A stretch of 64,000 nucleotides of DNA from Paraburkholderia sartisoli (GTDB lineage: Bacteria; Pseudomonadota; Gammaproteobacteria; Burkholderiales; Burkholderiaceae), in the NCBI RefSeq assembly GCF_900107685.1, contig NZ_FNRQ01000003.1, positions 62,001 through 126,000 of the forward strand, given 5' to 3'. Positions 1 to 8,573 of this stretch are shown here, piece by piece. Position 1 is the first letter of the stretch. Every line of letters begins with the position of its first letter. The position numbers and the translations under genes are program-made. Under the pieces are notes generated by a model that was given only the letters and a program-made list of their open reading frames with translations, did not search any database and was not told the origin of the DNA.

Positions 1-630
1 GGCGGAGCGCACGTCCATGTACAGCGTGCGTTCACGGTTGCGGTTGAACGGCGCATACACGCGCTTCATCACGTCGCGGGCCTTTTCGCCGGGCACGTCC
101 TCGTCGCAGCCGAGCACGATGCGGTCGGGCCGCGTGAAATCCTCGACGGCCGCGCCTTCCTTCAGGAACTCCGGATTCGACACCACCGAAAACATGTGCT
201 TTTCGCCGCGCGCGGCGAGTTCTTCCGCGATCGCTTCGCGCACGCGCAGCGCGGTGCCGACCGGCACCGTCGATTTGTCGACGATCACCTTGAAGCCGTT
301 CATGTAACGGCCGATGTTGCGCGCGGCGGCGAGCACGTATTGCAGGTCGGCGGAACCGTCTTCGTCCGAAGGCGTGCCGACCGCGATGAACTGCACGTCG
401 CCATGCGCGACGGCCGCCTCGATGTCGGTCGAAAACTTCAGGCGCCCGGCCTTGCGGTTGCGCGCGATGACTTCCTGCAGGCCCGGCTCATGGATCGGCA
501 CGCCGCCGCCGTTGAGCACGTCGATCTTGCGCTGGTCAAGATCGAGGCAGAACACGTCGTTGCCGATGTCGGCAAGACACGCGCCCGTTACGAGCCCTAC
601 ATAGCCGGTACCAATGATCGTCAGGTTCAT
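1..630 (-). CDS. ugd: UDP-glucose 6-dehydrogenase, N-terminal part (runs off the window)
   Basis: This enzyme oxidises UDP-glucose twice with NAD+ to give UDP-glucuronate, a cytoplasmic precursor of glucuronate-containing exopolysaccharide. The first 210 codons are present. They begin with [13 protein letters not shown], the dinucleotide-binding loop of the family, and continue with the conserved STVPVGT and SNPEFLKEG stretches of the NAD-binding domain. The catalytic cysteine region lies beyond the window edge. The start at 630 has a GAGGTG ribosome site about 8 bases upstream. It lies 88 bases downstream of the sugar-phosphate transferase on the same strand, so the two are probably co-transcribed. 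The order matches bceB-bceC of the cepacian cluster, an assignment that rests on memory of that cluster. Confidence 0.93.
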   Translation of the reverse strand, partial: MNLTIIGTGYVGLVTGACLADIGNDVFCLDLDQRKIDVLNGGGVPIHEPGLQEVIARNRKAGRLKFSTDIEAAVAHGDVQFIAVGTPSDEDGSADLQYVLAAARNIGRYMNGFKVIVDKSTVPVGTALRVREAIAEELAARGEKHMFSVVSNPEFLKEGAAVEDFTRPDRIVLGCDEDVPGEKARDVMKRVYAPFNRNRERTLYMDVRSA

Positions 631-718
631 CTGTTACACCTCGAAAATTTGAACATTCCAGAAGCGGAAAACGCATGTGCCGCGGGTCGCTGTCCTGCCT
701 CGCGCGGCGGCGGCCCGC

Positions 719-2137
719 TCAATACGCGTTGCGACCGGCGAAACCCTTGTAGAGCGTCAGGACGACGATCTTGATGTCGAGCCAGAAGCTCCAGTGCTGC
801 ATGTAGTACAGGTCGAGCTTCACGCGTCCCATCATTTTTTCGATGCGGTCCGTCTCGCCCCGATAGCCGTTGATCTGCGCCCAGCCGGTGATGCCGGGCT
901 TGATGCGATAACGGTGCATGTACCCCTTCACCAGGTCCTTGTAGATGTCGTCGTGTTCGAGCGCATGCGGACGCGGACCCACCACCGACATCTCGCCCTT
1001 CAGCACGTTGATGAACTGCGGCAACTCATCGAGGCTCGTCCTGCGCAAAAACGCGCCGACAGCCGTGATGCGCGGATCGCCGCGCGTCGCCTGGGTGACC
1101 TTGCCACTGGTTTCCGCATGCACTTTCATCGAGCGGAACTTGTAGATCTCGAACTCATGCCCGTCGATGCCCTTGCGCTTTTGCCGGAAAAACACCGGCC
1201 CCGGCGACGACAGCTTCACCATCGCCGCGATCGCCAGCATCAGCGGCGACAGCGCGGCGAGCGCCGTGAGCGCGAACAGGCGGTCGAACACGAACTTCGG
1301 CAGCACGCGCACATCGGTGATCGGCGACGCCGCCAGGTTGATCGCCGGCACGCCCAGCAGGTCGACCACCGGCTGGTTGAAAAGACTCAGGCTGCGCACA
1401 TCCGGGATGAAGCGGATGTTCACGAACTCGTTGCGAAACTCCATCACGCAGCGATGAATCGTGCGTTCGTGCGACATCGGCAGCGCGAGCCACAGTTCGC
1501 GGATACCGCGCGTGCGCACCACCCGCACCAGCCGGTCGAAGTCGCGCTCGACGGGCACGCCCTCGAGTTCGGCCGGCAGGTTCGCGGCGCCCGCGGACGC
1601 CTCGATGCGATCGCTCGCGCGCCGGCCACCCGGTTCATCGAACACGATCACGGGGCTAAAGCCCGCTTCCGGGCGGCTCTTCATCTGTTCGATCAGGAAG
1701 CGCCCATACAGCTCACCGCCGACGATCGCCACCGCCTTCTGGTTGTAGCCCTCGCGCCGCAGTCCTTTCAGCACGCCGTGTACCAGCGCCTTGGTGATCA
1801 TCAGCAGCACGACCGTCGCGACGGCCCAGTACGCGAGCCACAGGCGCGACAGCAGATCCGAGCGGTGCAGGCTGAAGATCATCAGGATGCCGGTGCCCTC
1901 GACCATCAGCCACGCGCCCGACACGCGCCACAGCAGGTCGTACACGGGCTTGCCGCGCCACGACTGATAGATGCCGAGCGCAGGAAAGAACAGCACCATC
2001 AGCAGGCAGTTGAACAGCAGCGACACGCTCTGCATGTCGTTCAGCCACACAAACGTCCCGTGGTACACGGCAGCCGCGACAAGCGCGCCGAGCCCCACCA
2101 TCGCGATGTCGATAATCCTGGATAGAACGCTCAGCAT
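719..2137 (-). CDS. bceB: Undecaprenyl-phosphate glucose-1-phosphate transferase (exopolysaccharide priming enzyme)
   Basis: This membrane enzyme transfers a sugar phosphate, most likely glucose-1-phosphate, to undecaprenyl phosphate and so starts the exopolysaccharide repeat unit. The 472-residue protein has several hydrophobic segments in the first 130 residues, a soluble middle domain of the CoA-binding type, another hydrophobic segment near residue 280, and the C-terminal bacterial sugar transferase domain. The domain's three signatures are visible: [33 protein letters not shown] followed by MSVVGPRPH, and [25 protein letters not shown] ribosome site precedes the ATG at 2137. It is divergent from the manC-type gene and upstream of ugd. 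The family (WcaJ, GumD, BceB) is certain; the exact sugar is inferred. Confidence 0.92.
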   Translation of the reverse strand: MLSVLSRIIDIAMVGLGALVAAAVYHGTFVWLNDMQSVSLLFNCLLMVLFFPALGIYQSWRGKPVYDLLWRVSGAWLMVEGTGILMIFSLHRSDLLSRLWLAYWAVATVVLLMITKALVHGVLKGLRREGYNQKAVAIVGGELYGRFLIEQMKSRPEAGFSPVIVFDEPGGRRASDRIEASAGAANLPAELEGVPVERDFDRLVRVVRTRGIRELWLALPMSHERTIHRCVMEFRNEFVNIRFIPDVRSLSLFNQPVVDLLGVPAINLAASPITDVRVLPKFVFDRLFALTALAALSPLMLAIAAMVKLSSPGPVFFRQKRKGIDGHEFEIYKFRSMKVHAETSGKVTQATRGDPRITAVGAFLRRTSLDELPQFINVLKGEMSVVGPRPHALEHDDIYKDLVKGYMHRYRIKPGITGWAQINGYRGETDRIEKMMGRVKLDLYYMQHWSFWLDIKIVVLTLYKGFAGRNAY

Positions 2138-2740
2138 GAGTCGCCCCTCGGTTCGTCAGTCAAGTTCCGTCCGTGTTTGATTGCATTCGCGCTGCCCGGC
2201 CGGGCGGCATGGACAGGCGGTCGTGCCATTCAGCCCGGGCGCCCGTTCATTGCAATGACGGCGAATCCCGGCTATCGACCTGTCGAGCGAAATATCTGGT
2301 CTGAATGAGTGAATACCCTCGTACAGGTATAGATAAAGCGATATTAAAATTCGGGTGGCAAGGCGGCAAAATATCTCAAATTGTATCGGCAATTATTACG
2401 TTATTTTCTGGCTTTTTTATCAGCAACAATTTCCGCAAAAATTACCTTTTGCCCAGTAAACAGGCAAAACGGACGCATTTTCTGACGCCCTGTGGCAGTC
2501 ATATCTAAACGGCACCCCCTCCTCCCTCGTCGCGCTTTTTCCGATAAAAAAATACAGCGCCTCTTTTTTTTCAGTTTTTTTCAATTTTTATTTTTATTGA
2601 TAAATAACCCTGACACACAGGATATATCGGCTATTAATTTCGCCATTACATTCGAGCAACGGGAATTTACTGCTTCTTTTATTGGCAATTTACGTCGTGA
2701 TACAACTCGACGCATTGAACCAGCCTTCAGGAGCACTCGC
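2138..2740. promoter_or_regulatory. AT-rich divergent control region of the exopolysaccharide genes
   Basis: This 603-bp gap lies between the divergent starts of the priming transferase and the GDP-mannose pyrophosphorylase. From about 2290 to 2720 the base composition is strikingly AT-rich compared with the flanks. At 2536-2595 there are runs of T and A (T5 at 2536, A7 at 2546, T8 at 2564, T7 at 2575, T5 at 2585, T5 at 2591) whose centres repeat at close to helical spacing. An open frame in phase with the mannose gene begins at 2492, but its translation across this stretch is not protein-like and the good ribosome site lies at 2741. I infer a promoter and regulator-binding region; no specific operator was identified. 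Confidence 0.6.
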
Positions 2741-4255
2741 ATGACAGCGCACATCGCAGCGCCCGACACAGACATCCGGTCCTCAAATGCCGCCACAGTG
2801 AAACTCAAAGTTCATCCCGTGATTCTGGCCGGTGGGTCCGGCACCCGCTTGTGGCCGATGTCGCGCGAGCAGCATCCCAAGCAGCTGATCGATCTGCTCG
2901 GCGACGAGTCGCTGCTGCAGTCCACCACGCGCCGTCTCGATGCGCTCGACGCAGGCTACCCCGTCGCGGACCAGATGGTCGTGGTGAGCAACGAGGAGCA
3001 TCGCTTCACGACCGCGGAGCAACTGCGCGTGAGCGGCAAGGCGGCGCAGCTGATTCTCGAACCGGTCGGCCGTGACACCGCACCGGCGCTGACGATCGCC
3101 GCGCTGTCGATCATCGCCGATGCCCAGGACGGCTTGATGGTGATCATGCCCGCCGACCATGCGGTGGCGGACGTCGCGCGTTTTCATGCAAGCGTGAGCG
3201 CGGGCGTGCAGCAGGCCGCGCTCGGCCATATCGTGACGATGGGCATCGTGCCGACCCGCGCGGAGACCGGTTACGGTTATATCCGCGTGGGCGAACCCGC
3301 GCCTGACGCCGGTACGTCGAATGCGCGGCGGCTCGACCGCTTCGTCGAAAAACCGCATCTCGAACTCGCGCAGCGCTATGTGAGTTCGGGCGAATACTGG
3401 TGGAATAGCGGCATCTTCATCATGCGCGCGTCGACATGGATTCGCGCGATCAAGCACTTCCAGCCGGCCATTTACGCGGCGTGCGCGCAGGCGTTCGCGG
3501 GCGGCAAGACCGATGGCGATTTCTTCCGGCTGCAGCGCGAAGCGTTCAGCGCGTCGCCGTCGAATTCGATCGACTACGCGGTGATGGAACGGCTGAACAC
3601 GGATACTTCCGTGTGCGCGGGTGTCGTCGTGCCGCTCGATGCGGGCTGGTCGGATGTCGGTTCATGGGACGCGATCTGGCAGATCCTGCCGAAAGACGCC
3701 GACCAGAACGTCGGACGCGGTCATGTGATGTTCGAGGGCGCGAATTCGACGTTCGCGCATTCGGAAGGCCGTTTGATTGCATGCGTCGGCACGCAGGATC
3801 TGGTCGTCGTGGAAACCGCGGATGCGATTCTCGTCGCGGACCGCGCGCATGTGCAGGACGTGAAGAAGGTGGTCGGCCGCATCCGCACCGCGAACGGCCC
3901 CGAGGCGGCGAACCATCGCAAGGTTCACCGTCCGTGGGGCTACTACGATTCGGTCGACACGGGCGAGCGCTTCCAGGTGAAACGGATCGTGGTGAAACCG
4001 GGCGCGCGCCTTTCGCTGCAGATGCATCATCACCGCGCGGAACACTGGATCGTCGTTCGCGGCACGGCACTCGTCACGCGTGGCGAAGAGCGCTTCATCG
4101 TCTCCGAAAACGAGTCCGCCTACATTCCGCTGGGTGTCACCCATCGCCTCGAAAATCCCGGCAAGATGCCGCTCGAGATCATCGAGGTGCAGTCCGGCTC
4201 CTATCTCGGCGAAGACGACATCGTGCGCTTCGACGATACCTATGGACGCCAATGA
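2741..4255 (+). CDS. manC: Mannose-1-phosphate guanylyltransferase/mannose-6-phosphate isomerase
   Basis: This bifunctional enzyme makes GDP-mannose: its N-terminal domain couples mannose-1-phosphate to GTP and its C-terminal cupin domain interconverts fructose- and mannose-6-phosphate. The 504-residue protein carries the nucleotidyltransferase signature ILAGGSGTRLWPMSRE at residues 28-43, the FVEKP motif, and a C-terminal isomerase domain with the metal-ligand stretch LQMHHHRAEHW and the YIPLGVTHRLEN loop. The start at 2741 is chosen because AGGAG lies 8 bases upstream; the frame is open back to 2492 but that part is AT-rich and atypical. It corresponds to BceA/AlgA/ManC proteins and is divergent from the priming transferase. 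Confidence 0.93.
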   Translation: MTAHIAAPDTDIRSSNAATVKLKVHPVILAGGSGTRLWPMSREQHPKQLIDLLGDESLLQSTTRRLDALDAGYPVADQMVVVSNEEHRFTTAEQLRVSGKAAQLILEPVGRDTAPALTIAALSIIADAQDGLMVIMPADHAVADVARFHASVSAGVQQAALGHIVTMGIVPTRAETGYGYIRVGEPAPDAGTSNARRLDRFVEKPHLELAQRYVSSGEYWWNSGIFIMRASTWIRAIKHFQPAIYAACAQAFAGGKTDGDFFRLQREAFSASPSNSIDYAVMERLNTDTSVCAGVVVPLDAGWSDVGSWDAIWQILPKDADQNVGRGHVMFEGANSTFAHSEGRLIACVGTQDLVVVETADAILVADRAHVQDVKKVVGRIRTANGPEAANHRKVHRPWGYYDSVDTGERFQVKRIVVKPGARLSLQMHHHRAEHWIVVRGTALVTRGEERFIVSENESAYIPLGVTHRLENPGKMPLEIIEVQSGSYLGEDDIVRFDDTYGRQ

Positions 4256-4342
4256 AGAATCAGCGTGACGTGTTGTCGTGATCCCGTGGGCTGGTGACGC
4301 TGTCGCTGCTGTCGCGTTACCTGCCGCGGGTGTCTCCTGCGC

Positions 4343-5497
4343 TCATCCCGCGTGGGAGATGAATTCGGCGGCCGGCGCGAAACGGTCACGGCCGGTGGTG
4401 CTGTCTTCGGTGCTGCTTTCCCTGGTGCTTTCCGGGTAACGGCGAAGCGGAATCCGGTGTGCATTCACGTTCGCCTGCGCGGCAGCGTGCATGTTCGCCG
4501 ACGTAACGGTAACGGGTTGCGTGATGGCCTTTGCAGCGGACGGCGCAGGCGCGGGCGCAGCGGCCGCGACCACCGGACCCGACGCTGACGTTGCCGCCGG
4601 ACGTGGCGCAGGCATCGGACGCGACACCGGGCGCAACGCGCCCGCATGCAACGTGTCGGCCTGCGCGGCAGCGGCGAGCGTGCTTTCGTCACGATCGATC
4701 CACTGCTGTGCCCATTCGAGCGCGTACTGTTCGGCGGCTTCAGGTGTTTCGAAACGCGGGCCCACGAGGCCGGAACGCTCGACGCGTTTGCCGTCCTTCA
4801 TGATCTCGGCCCACGCGCGATACATCTCGCCGGGCACAGGCTGCGCCATCACGTAGATGCCATAACCGCGCCGGTCCGCGAACTGCGTCCCCTGTTCGGA
4901 AAGTCCCAGCCACATCGCCGCGCGACTGCCGTCGTCCTGATGCGCGGCAGCGTGATCCGCCACTGCATCGGTTCCGTTAGCGCGCGTGGGCGCGTCGTCA
5001 GGCGAGCCCGACAGTTGCCGCGTGATCTCCGCGAACGGATCGACGGGACGCGAATCCTGCGCGCCTTCGTGCGGTGCCTGCCACGACTCGGGGCTCTTCC
5101 AGAACACACCGCGCACGCCTTCATCGTCGCATGCCGAAGGCGTGGTGACGGGTTGGTGTGCCGGGTGTGCGGCGCGTTGCGGCGCCACGGGTACGGACGA
5201 CGGTTCCGGAATGTAGGCAAACCGGCGGCCGGTCTGCGACAGAAGCTGCACCACCTCGGCCAGCGTGCCGTTCAGTTGCCACTCTTCGAAGCGGCGACGG
5301 CATGTTGGCCCCGAGGGGTAACGGCCAGGAAGTTTGGACCACGGTTCGCCGGTGGTCAGGATCCACAGCACCGCGTTTGTCACGATGCGCGGTTCGGCGC
5401 GAGGACGGCCACGTCGGTTAAGACGGACAGCCGGTTCATCTGAAACGAGCGCGGATAGTAGCGCCCATTCGTCATCATTTAGCTCATCGAAAAACAT
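4343..5497 (-). CDS. Chimeric protein with an IS5-type transposase N-terminal domain and an unrelated C-terminus
   Basis: The first 85 residues of this 384-residue protein closely resemble the N-terminal domain of IS5-family transposases (DUF4096): LNDDEWALLSALV, then NRRGRPRAEPR, then NAVLWILTTGEPWSKLP, then a CRRRFEEWQLNGTL segment. The catalytic DDE domain that should follow is missing. Instead there is a low-complexity linker, a compact conserved-looking block at about residues 203-262 (GYGIYVMAQPVPGEMYRAW to ALEWAQQWIDRD), and an Ala/Pro-rich tail. The start at 5497 is set by GGAGA 7 bases upstream; the frame is open to 5662 without a better start. There are no terminal inverted repeats or target duplications, so this is not a mobile element. 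I infer a domesticated DNA-binding domain; the function is unknown. Confidence 0.75.
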   Translation of the reverse strand: MFFDELNDDEWALLSALVSDEPAVRLNRRGRPRAEPRIVTNAVLWILTTGEPWSKLPGRYPSGPTCRRRFEEWQLNGTLAEVVQLLSQTGRRFAYIPEPSSVPVAPQRAAHPAHQPVTTPSACDDEGVRGVFWKSPESWQAPHEGAQDSRPVDPFAEITRQLSGSPDDAPTRANGTDAVADHAAAHQDDGSRAAMWLGLSEQGTQFADRRGYGIYVMAQPVPGEMYRAWAEIMKDGKRVERSGLVGPRFETPEAAEQYALEWAQQWIDRDESTLAAAAQADTLHAGALRPVSRPMPAPRPAATSASGPVVAAAAPAPAPSAAKAITQPVTVTSANMHAAAQANVNAHRIPLRRYPESTRESSTEDSTTGRDRFAPAAEFISHAG

Positions 5498-5877
5498 GCG
5501 TTTCTCCACGCAGCACGGCCACGCTGCGGCTTTGGACAAGCACAGATTTCTTGTTTCGCGACCTGTGTCGTGCCCCCGGTTGCACAATATGCTTATACGT
5601 TCTGGTCCGTTTAGGGGAAACCGCACAGCCTTAGTGCGGCGAATCCCGTTAGCGACGCACAAAACGTGGTCTCACTCGTGCATGGGAGAATTGGTGCAGG
5701 AAGCATACCATCACCAGGGTTTGCATGAATATGCATGAGACAAGTGTTACGGATGGAAACAAACTTGTCCTTTTCGCGGCGTTGTTTCACCCTCCGTCTT
5801 CACGGAATTGTCGTGATCGTGACCTACACAATCGACGATGATGCGCAGACATTCAATACATCCGCATGCAAATGCGC
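5498..5877. other. Intergenic region without a recognised gene
   Basis: This 380-bp stretch lies between the transposase-domain gene and the YciI-like gene, both on the minus strand. It contains a short inverted repeat TGCAT-gaat-ATGCA near 5723-5736 and moderately AT-rich sequence near 5585-5615 that could hold the promoter of the transposase-domain gene. I see no convincing coding frame, RNA gene or operator. Confidence 0.4.
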
Positions 5878-6174
5878 TTAACGTACCGGAGAGCTCGCAC
5901 GTTCTCCGACGACGGTCGTCCACGGCCGCACGCGCCAGTGTGTAACGAGTCCCTCGCGCACGTAAGGGTCCGACAGCGCGAACGCTTCGGGAACCGCGGG
6001 CGAATCCGCCTCGAAGAGCAGGATCGCGCCGTCGACGGGATCGGCAAGCGCACCCGCGAGCAGCAGTTCGCCGCGCTCGACCGCGGCCCACGCGTAGCGC
6101 AGATGTTCGTCGCGATACTCACCGCGCCGCGCCAGATAGTCCGCCGATACGTCGTACATCAACAGATAGTGCAT
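5878..6174 (-). CDS. YciI family protein
   Basis: This is a small cytoplasmic protein of 98 residues of the YciI family, a ferredoxin-like fold in which a conserved His-Asp pair is thought to be catalytic in some members; no general reaction is known. The whole length matches: MHYLLMYDVSADYLARR, a conserved EHLRYAW segment, LLLAGALADPVDGA, and DPYVREGLVTHWRVRPW near the end. The start at 6174 has GGAGG 8 bases upstream, so the longer frame to 6243 is not used. It appears to be a single gene, divergent from the PsiF-type gene. Confidence 0.87.
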   Translation of the reverse strand: MHYLLMYDVSADYLARRGEYRDEHLRYAWAAVERGELLLAGALADPVDGAILLFEADSPAVPEAFALSDPYVREGLVTHWRVRPWTTVVGERASSPVR

Positions 6175-6421
6175 GGTCCCGCCTCCGTGTCTGTGTATCC
6201 ATGTGCCAATGAAACAGCGAAAAGACGTACTGCTGCGCGACAATGCGCGCCGGTGCTTCGCCGGTATCAGGGAAGAACCTTACGGCGCACCTGTCAACCG
6301 TATTATGGTTTTATTCGTTTTGACGGACAGCTTTGCCATAATGGTAACGGCGATGGGCCATGGATCTTTCGACGCCCGCTCGCACGACCACCAACAACGT
6401 TCAACAACGATGGAGTGTCCC

Positions 6422-6721
6422 ATGAAGATCCAGTCCGCTATCGCTGCGCTCATCCTCGGCGGCATGCTCGCCTCGCCCCTCGCGTTCGCCGACAACAGCC
6501 AGCAGTCGAAGATGACCGTCTGCAACAAGCAGGCGGCCGACAAGAAAGGCGATGACCGCAAGGCGTTCATGAAGAGCTGCCTGTCGGCCAGCGCCCCGGT
6601 CGCCGCTTCCGCGCCGATGACGCAGCAGCAGAAAATGACCGCCTGCAACACGCAGGCAACCGGCAAGAAAGGCGACGACCGCAAGGCGTTCATGAAGAGC
6701 TGTCTTAGCAACAAGGGCTGA
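6422..6721 (+). CDS. PsiF family protein with two tandem PsiF repeats
   Basis: This is a small exported protein of 99 residues. Residues 1-23 form a signal peptide ending LAFA-DNS. The mature part is two copies of a roughly 27-residue PsiF repeat, each running from a KMT-C-N start through KKGDDRKAFMKSCLS, joined by an Ala/Pro/Ser-rich spacer. Each repeat has two cysteines, which suggests one disulfide per repeat. PsiF proteins were named for phosphate-starvation induction in E. coli, but no molecular role is established and I do not see a convincing Pho box here. A strong hairpin follows the stop codon. The start is the ATG after TGTCCC at 6422; the upstream part of the open frame is non-coding. 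Confidence 0.88.
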   Translation: MKIQSAIAALILGGMLASPLAFADNSQQSKMTVCNKQAADKKGDDRKAFMKSCLSASAPVAASAPMTQQQKMTACNTQATGKKGDDRKAFMKSCLSNKG

Positions 6722-6726
6722 GCATG

Positions 6727-6761
6727 ACGCGCGACGCGATACATCGCATCGCGTCGCGCGT
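6727..6761 (+). terminator. Perfect 14-bp stem hairpin after the PsiF gene
   Basis: ACGCGCGACGCGAT at 6727-6740 pairs perfectly with ATCGCGTCGCGCGT at 6748-6761 across a 7-base loop, 5 bases after the stop codon. There is no T run after it, so it may be a weak or Rho-assisted terminator, or an mRNA-stabilising structure. Confidence 0.6.
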
Positions 6762-7079
6762 TGAAGCGCCTGCCTTGAGCTTCGCGCTTTAACAGCCCGC
6801 TTTAACAGCCGGTAAGGCCATGTCTTCTTCCATGGCTTTTAGCAGCCCGGCGTGACACCTGCATGCCGCGTCCGACGATGCACGCGGCATGCATCACCCG
6901 CACCGCCATCCACGTTTCCTGCCTTTATTCCTGGCGCTCTCCCCGTTTGCGCATCGGGTTCGCCGCGCCACGCCGTTTTCTTCTATGATGGCTGCGGAGA
7001 CGGCCCGGGTACCCACAAACATAAGCAGCAGGGCCGCCATCTTGTCGTTGATGCCGAAGAGCATGGAACGGAGGCAAGA
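6762..7079. other. Intergenic region without a recognised gene
   Basis: This stretch lies between the PsiF hairpin and the small membrane protein gene. Both strands have short open frames, but their composition and lack of ribosome sites do not support them. The promoter of the following gene is probably here; no clear pair of promoter hexamers was found. Confidence 0.35.
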
Positions 7080-7529
7080 ATGGTTGGGAGACACAAGAAT
7101 CGCTGGCTCAGGCGCTGGCTCGTCGTCATCGTCTTCTGGGCGGTGCCGGTGGCGATCGTCGCGGTCAACGAGATTCGCGAGGAGATGGCCTACAACGCCG
7201 TCGACCTCAACACCGCACTCACCACCTGGCAGTTCACCGACGCGCAACGCGCCGCCGGTGCCCCGGCGCACTGCCACGGCATACCCGACGACGCGCGCGC
7301 GGCCGGCTGTCCCGCCGACGTGCTGAGCGCCAATGCACCCCGTCAGCAACTGGCCATCGACGAATACGCCGTGCGCAAAAGCACGCTTGCGAGTTACCTG
7401 TGGCATGCGTTCGTCGGCTACTGGGTAGTGCCGGCCGCCACGCTCTTTGTGATCGGCGTGCTCATTGGCGGCGTGCGCCGCGCGCTTCGCCGCCCGCCAC
7501 CGCCCGTCAAGGGCACCGCCGGTCACTGA
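7080..7529 (+). CDS. Unrecognised small inner-membrane protein with two predicted membrane segments
   Basis: I do not recognise this 149-residue protein. It has a basic start (MVGRHKNRWLRR), a first membrane segment at about residues 12-30 (WLVVIVFWAVPVAIVAV), a hydrophilic middle of about 75 residues with two cysteines (AHCHG and AAGCPAD), a second membrane segment at about 107-130 (YWVVPAATLFVIGVLIGG), and a short basic proline-rich tail. The charge pattern suggests both ends are cytoplasmic and the cysteine-bearing middle periplasmic. The start at 7080 is set by GGAGG 8 bases upstream. Codon use fits the neighbours, so it looks like a real gene of unknown function. Confidence 0.7.
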   Translation: MVGRHKNRWLRRWLVVIVFWAVPVAIVAVNEIREEMAYNAVDLNTALTTWQFTDAQRAAGAPAHCHGIPDDARAAGCPADVLSANAPRQQLAIDEYAVRKSTLASYLWHAFVGYWVVPAATLFVIGVLIGGVRRALRRPPPPVKGTAGH

Positions 7530-7892
7530 TCACCGGCGCCGGCTGCGGCTTTCCAGCAACACTTTCGGCGGCCCCGTGGCCTGCTCGCTGCGACGCGAAA
7601 AAAGTGGAAAAAATGACCGGCGGGAGCGTCACCGCATGTGGCCGGAACAGGATGTCAGATGGAAAGGATGGCGGTATCCGGATCGCATCGCGTGTTGTTT
7701 ATTCGAGGGATTTTTCGCGTCGCAGCATCGGTCATAATTACAACGCCACGCTCATGACCACGCGCAAAGGCCCGCACCATAAGGGCTTTCGCGATCCGGC
7801 CAGCGCGATCTTTCGGGTTCCGTGTGATATAACTGAACAGGCAATCCGACTCACCAATGAGTTTGTACCCAGAACCACGACGGAGAAAAACG
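7530..7892. other. Intergenic region upstream of the YSC84 lipoprotein
   Basis: This 363-bp stretch has overlapping short open frames on both strands but none with a ribosome site and typical codon use. A TATAAC hexamer at 7828-7833 could be the -10 element of the downstream gene; I do not find a good -35 partner at normal spacing. Confidence 0.35.
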
Positions 7893-8480
7893 ATGCAAAG
7901 ACGAAACTTCATTCTGAAGACTACCGCTGCGCTCGCTTTCGGAAGCCTTGCAATCACGGGCTGTACAACGACGGGAAACAAGCCGGATTCCGCGGCGACC
8001 AATGCGTCGAAGCGCCAGTCGATTGACGCCAGCGTCGATGGCACCATTTCACGCCTTTATTCCACGGTGGCCGGTTCGCGGGAACTGGTGTCGAAGTCCC
8101 GTGGCATCCTGGTGTTCCCGTCTGTCATCCAGGCTGGCTTCATCGTGGGTGGCCAGTATGGCGAAGGCTCGCTGCGCGTGGGCGGCGGCACGGTCGGGTA
8201 CTACAGCACGGTGTCGGGGTCGTTTGGCCTGCAGGCCGGCGCGCAGTCGAAGGCCATCATCTTCCTGTTCATGACGCAGGATGCGCTGGACAAATTCCGT
8301 AACTCGGATGGCTGGTCCGCGGGTGGCGACGCATCGGTCGCGCTCGTGAAGATGGGCGCGAACGGCGCCATCGACACCACCACGGCTACGGCGCCGGTCG
8401 AGGTGTTCATCCTGACCAATGCCGGTTTGATGGGCGACGTCTCGATCGCCGGCACGAAGGTATCCCGTCTGAAGATCTAG
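7893..8480 (+). CDS. YSC84/SYLF-domain lipoprotein
   Basis: This is an exported lipoprotein of 195 residues with a SYLF (YSC84) domain, a fold linked to lipid binding in eukaryotes; its bacterial role is not settled. The N-terminus MQRRNFILKTTAALAFGSLAITGC has a twin-arginine-like start and a lipobox ending at Cys24. The domain begins with SRELVSKSRGILVFPSV, followed by GGQYGEGSLRVGG and GSFGLQAGAQSKA, all typical of the family. The start at 7893 has CGGAGA 8 bases upstream. A GC-rich hairpin follows, so it is a single-gene unit. Confidence 0.88.
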   Translation: MQRRNFILKTTAALAFGSLAITGCTTTGNKPDSAATNASKRQSIDASVDGTISRLYSTVAGSRELVSKSRGILVFPSVIQAGFIVGGQYGEGSLRVGGGTVGYYSTVSGSFGLQAGAQSKAIIFLFMTQDALDKFRNSDGWSAGGDASVALVKMGANGAIDTTTATAPVEVFILTNAGLMGDVSIAGTKVSRLKI

Positions 8481-8496
8481 TCTTGTCCGTTATGCC

Positions 8497-8522
8497 ATGC
8501 CCCGGCGTGCGCGCCGGGGCAT
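8497..8522 (+). terminator. Hairpin after the YSC84 lipoprotein gene
   Basis: ATGCCCCGGC at 8497-8506 pairs with GCCGGGGCAT at 8513-8522, 16 bases after the stop codon. It lacks a T run. It lies between convergent genes and could act in both directions. Confidence 0.55.
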
Positions 8523-8573
8523 GCGCCGCTGAAACCTGCCGCCATCCCCCTGAATTCCGCTGAACCTGTCGCT

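Noticed and set aside
677..2125. A 482-codon open frame opposite the sugar-phosphate transferase
   Set aside because: It is antisense to a gene with clear motifs and its translation is low-complexity Arg/His/Gln-rich.
2492..2740. N-terminal extension of the GDP-mannose pyrophosphorylase
   Set aside because: The stretch is AT-rich, not protein-like, and a good ribosome site lies just before 2741.
4343..5662. A complete IS5-family insertion sequence
   Set aside because: Only the N-terminal transposase domain is present; the DDE domain, terminal inverted repeats and target duplication are not seen.
6280..6421. A Pho box before the PsiF gene
   Set aside because: CTGTCAAC near 6290 resembles one half-site, but no second half-site at the right distance was found.
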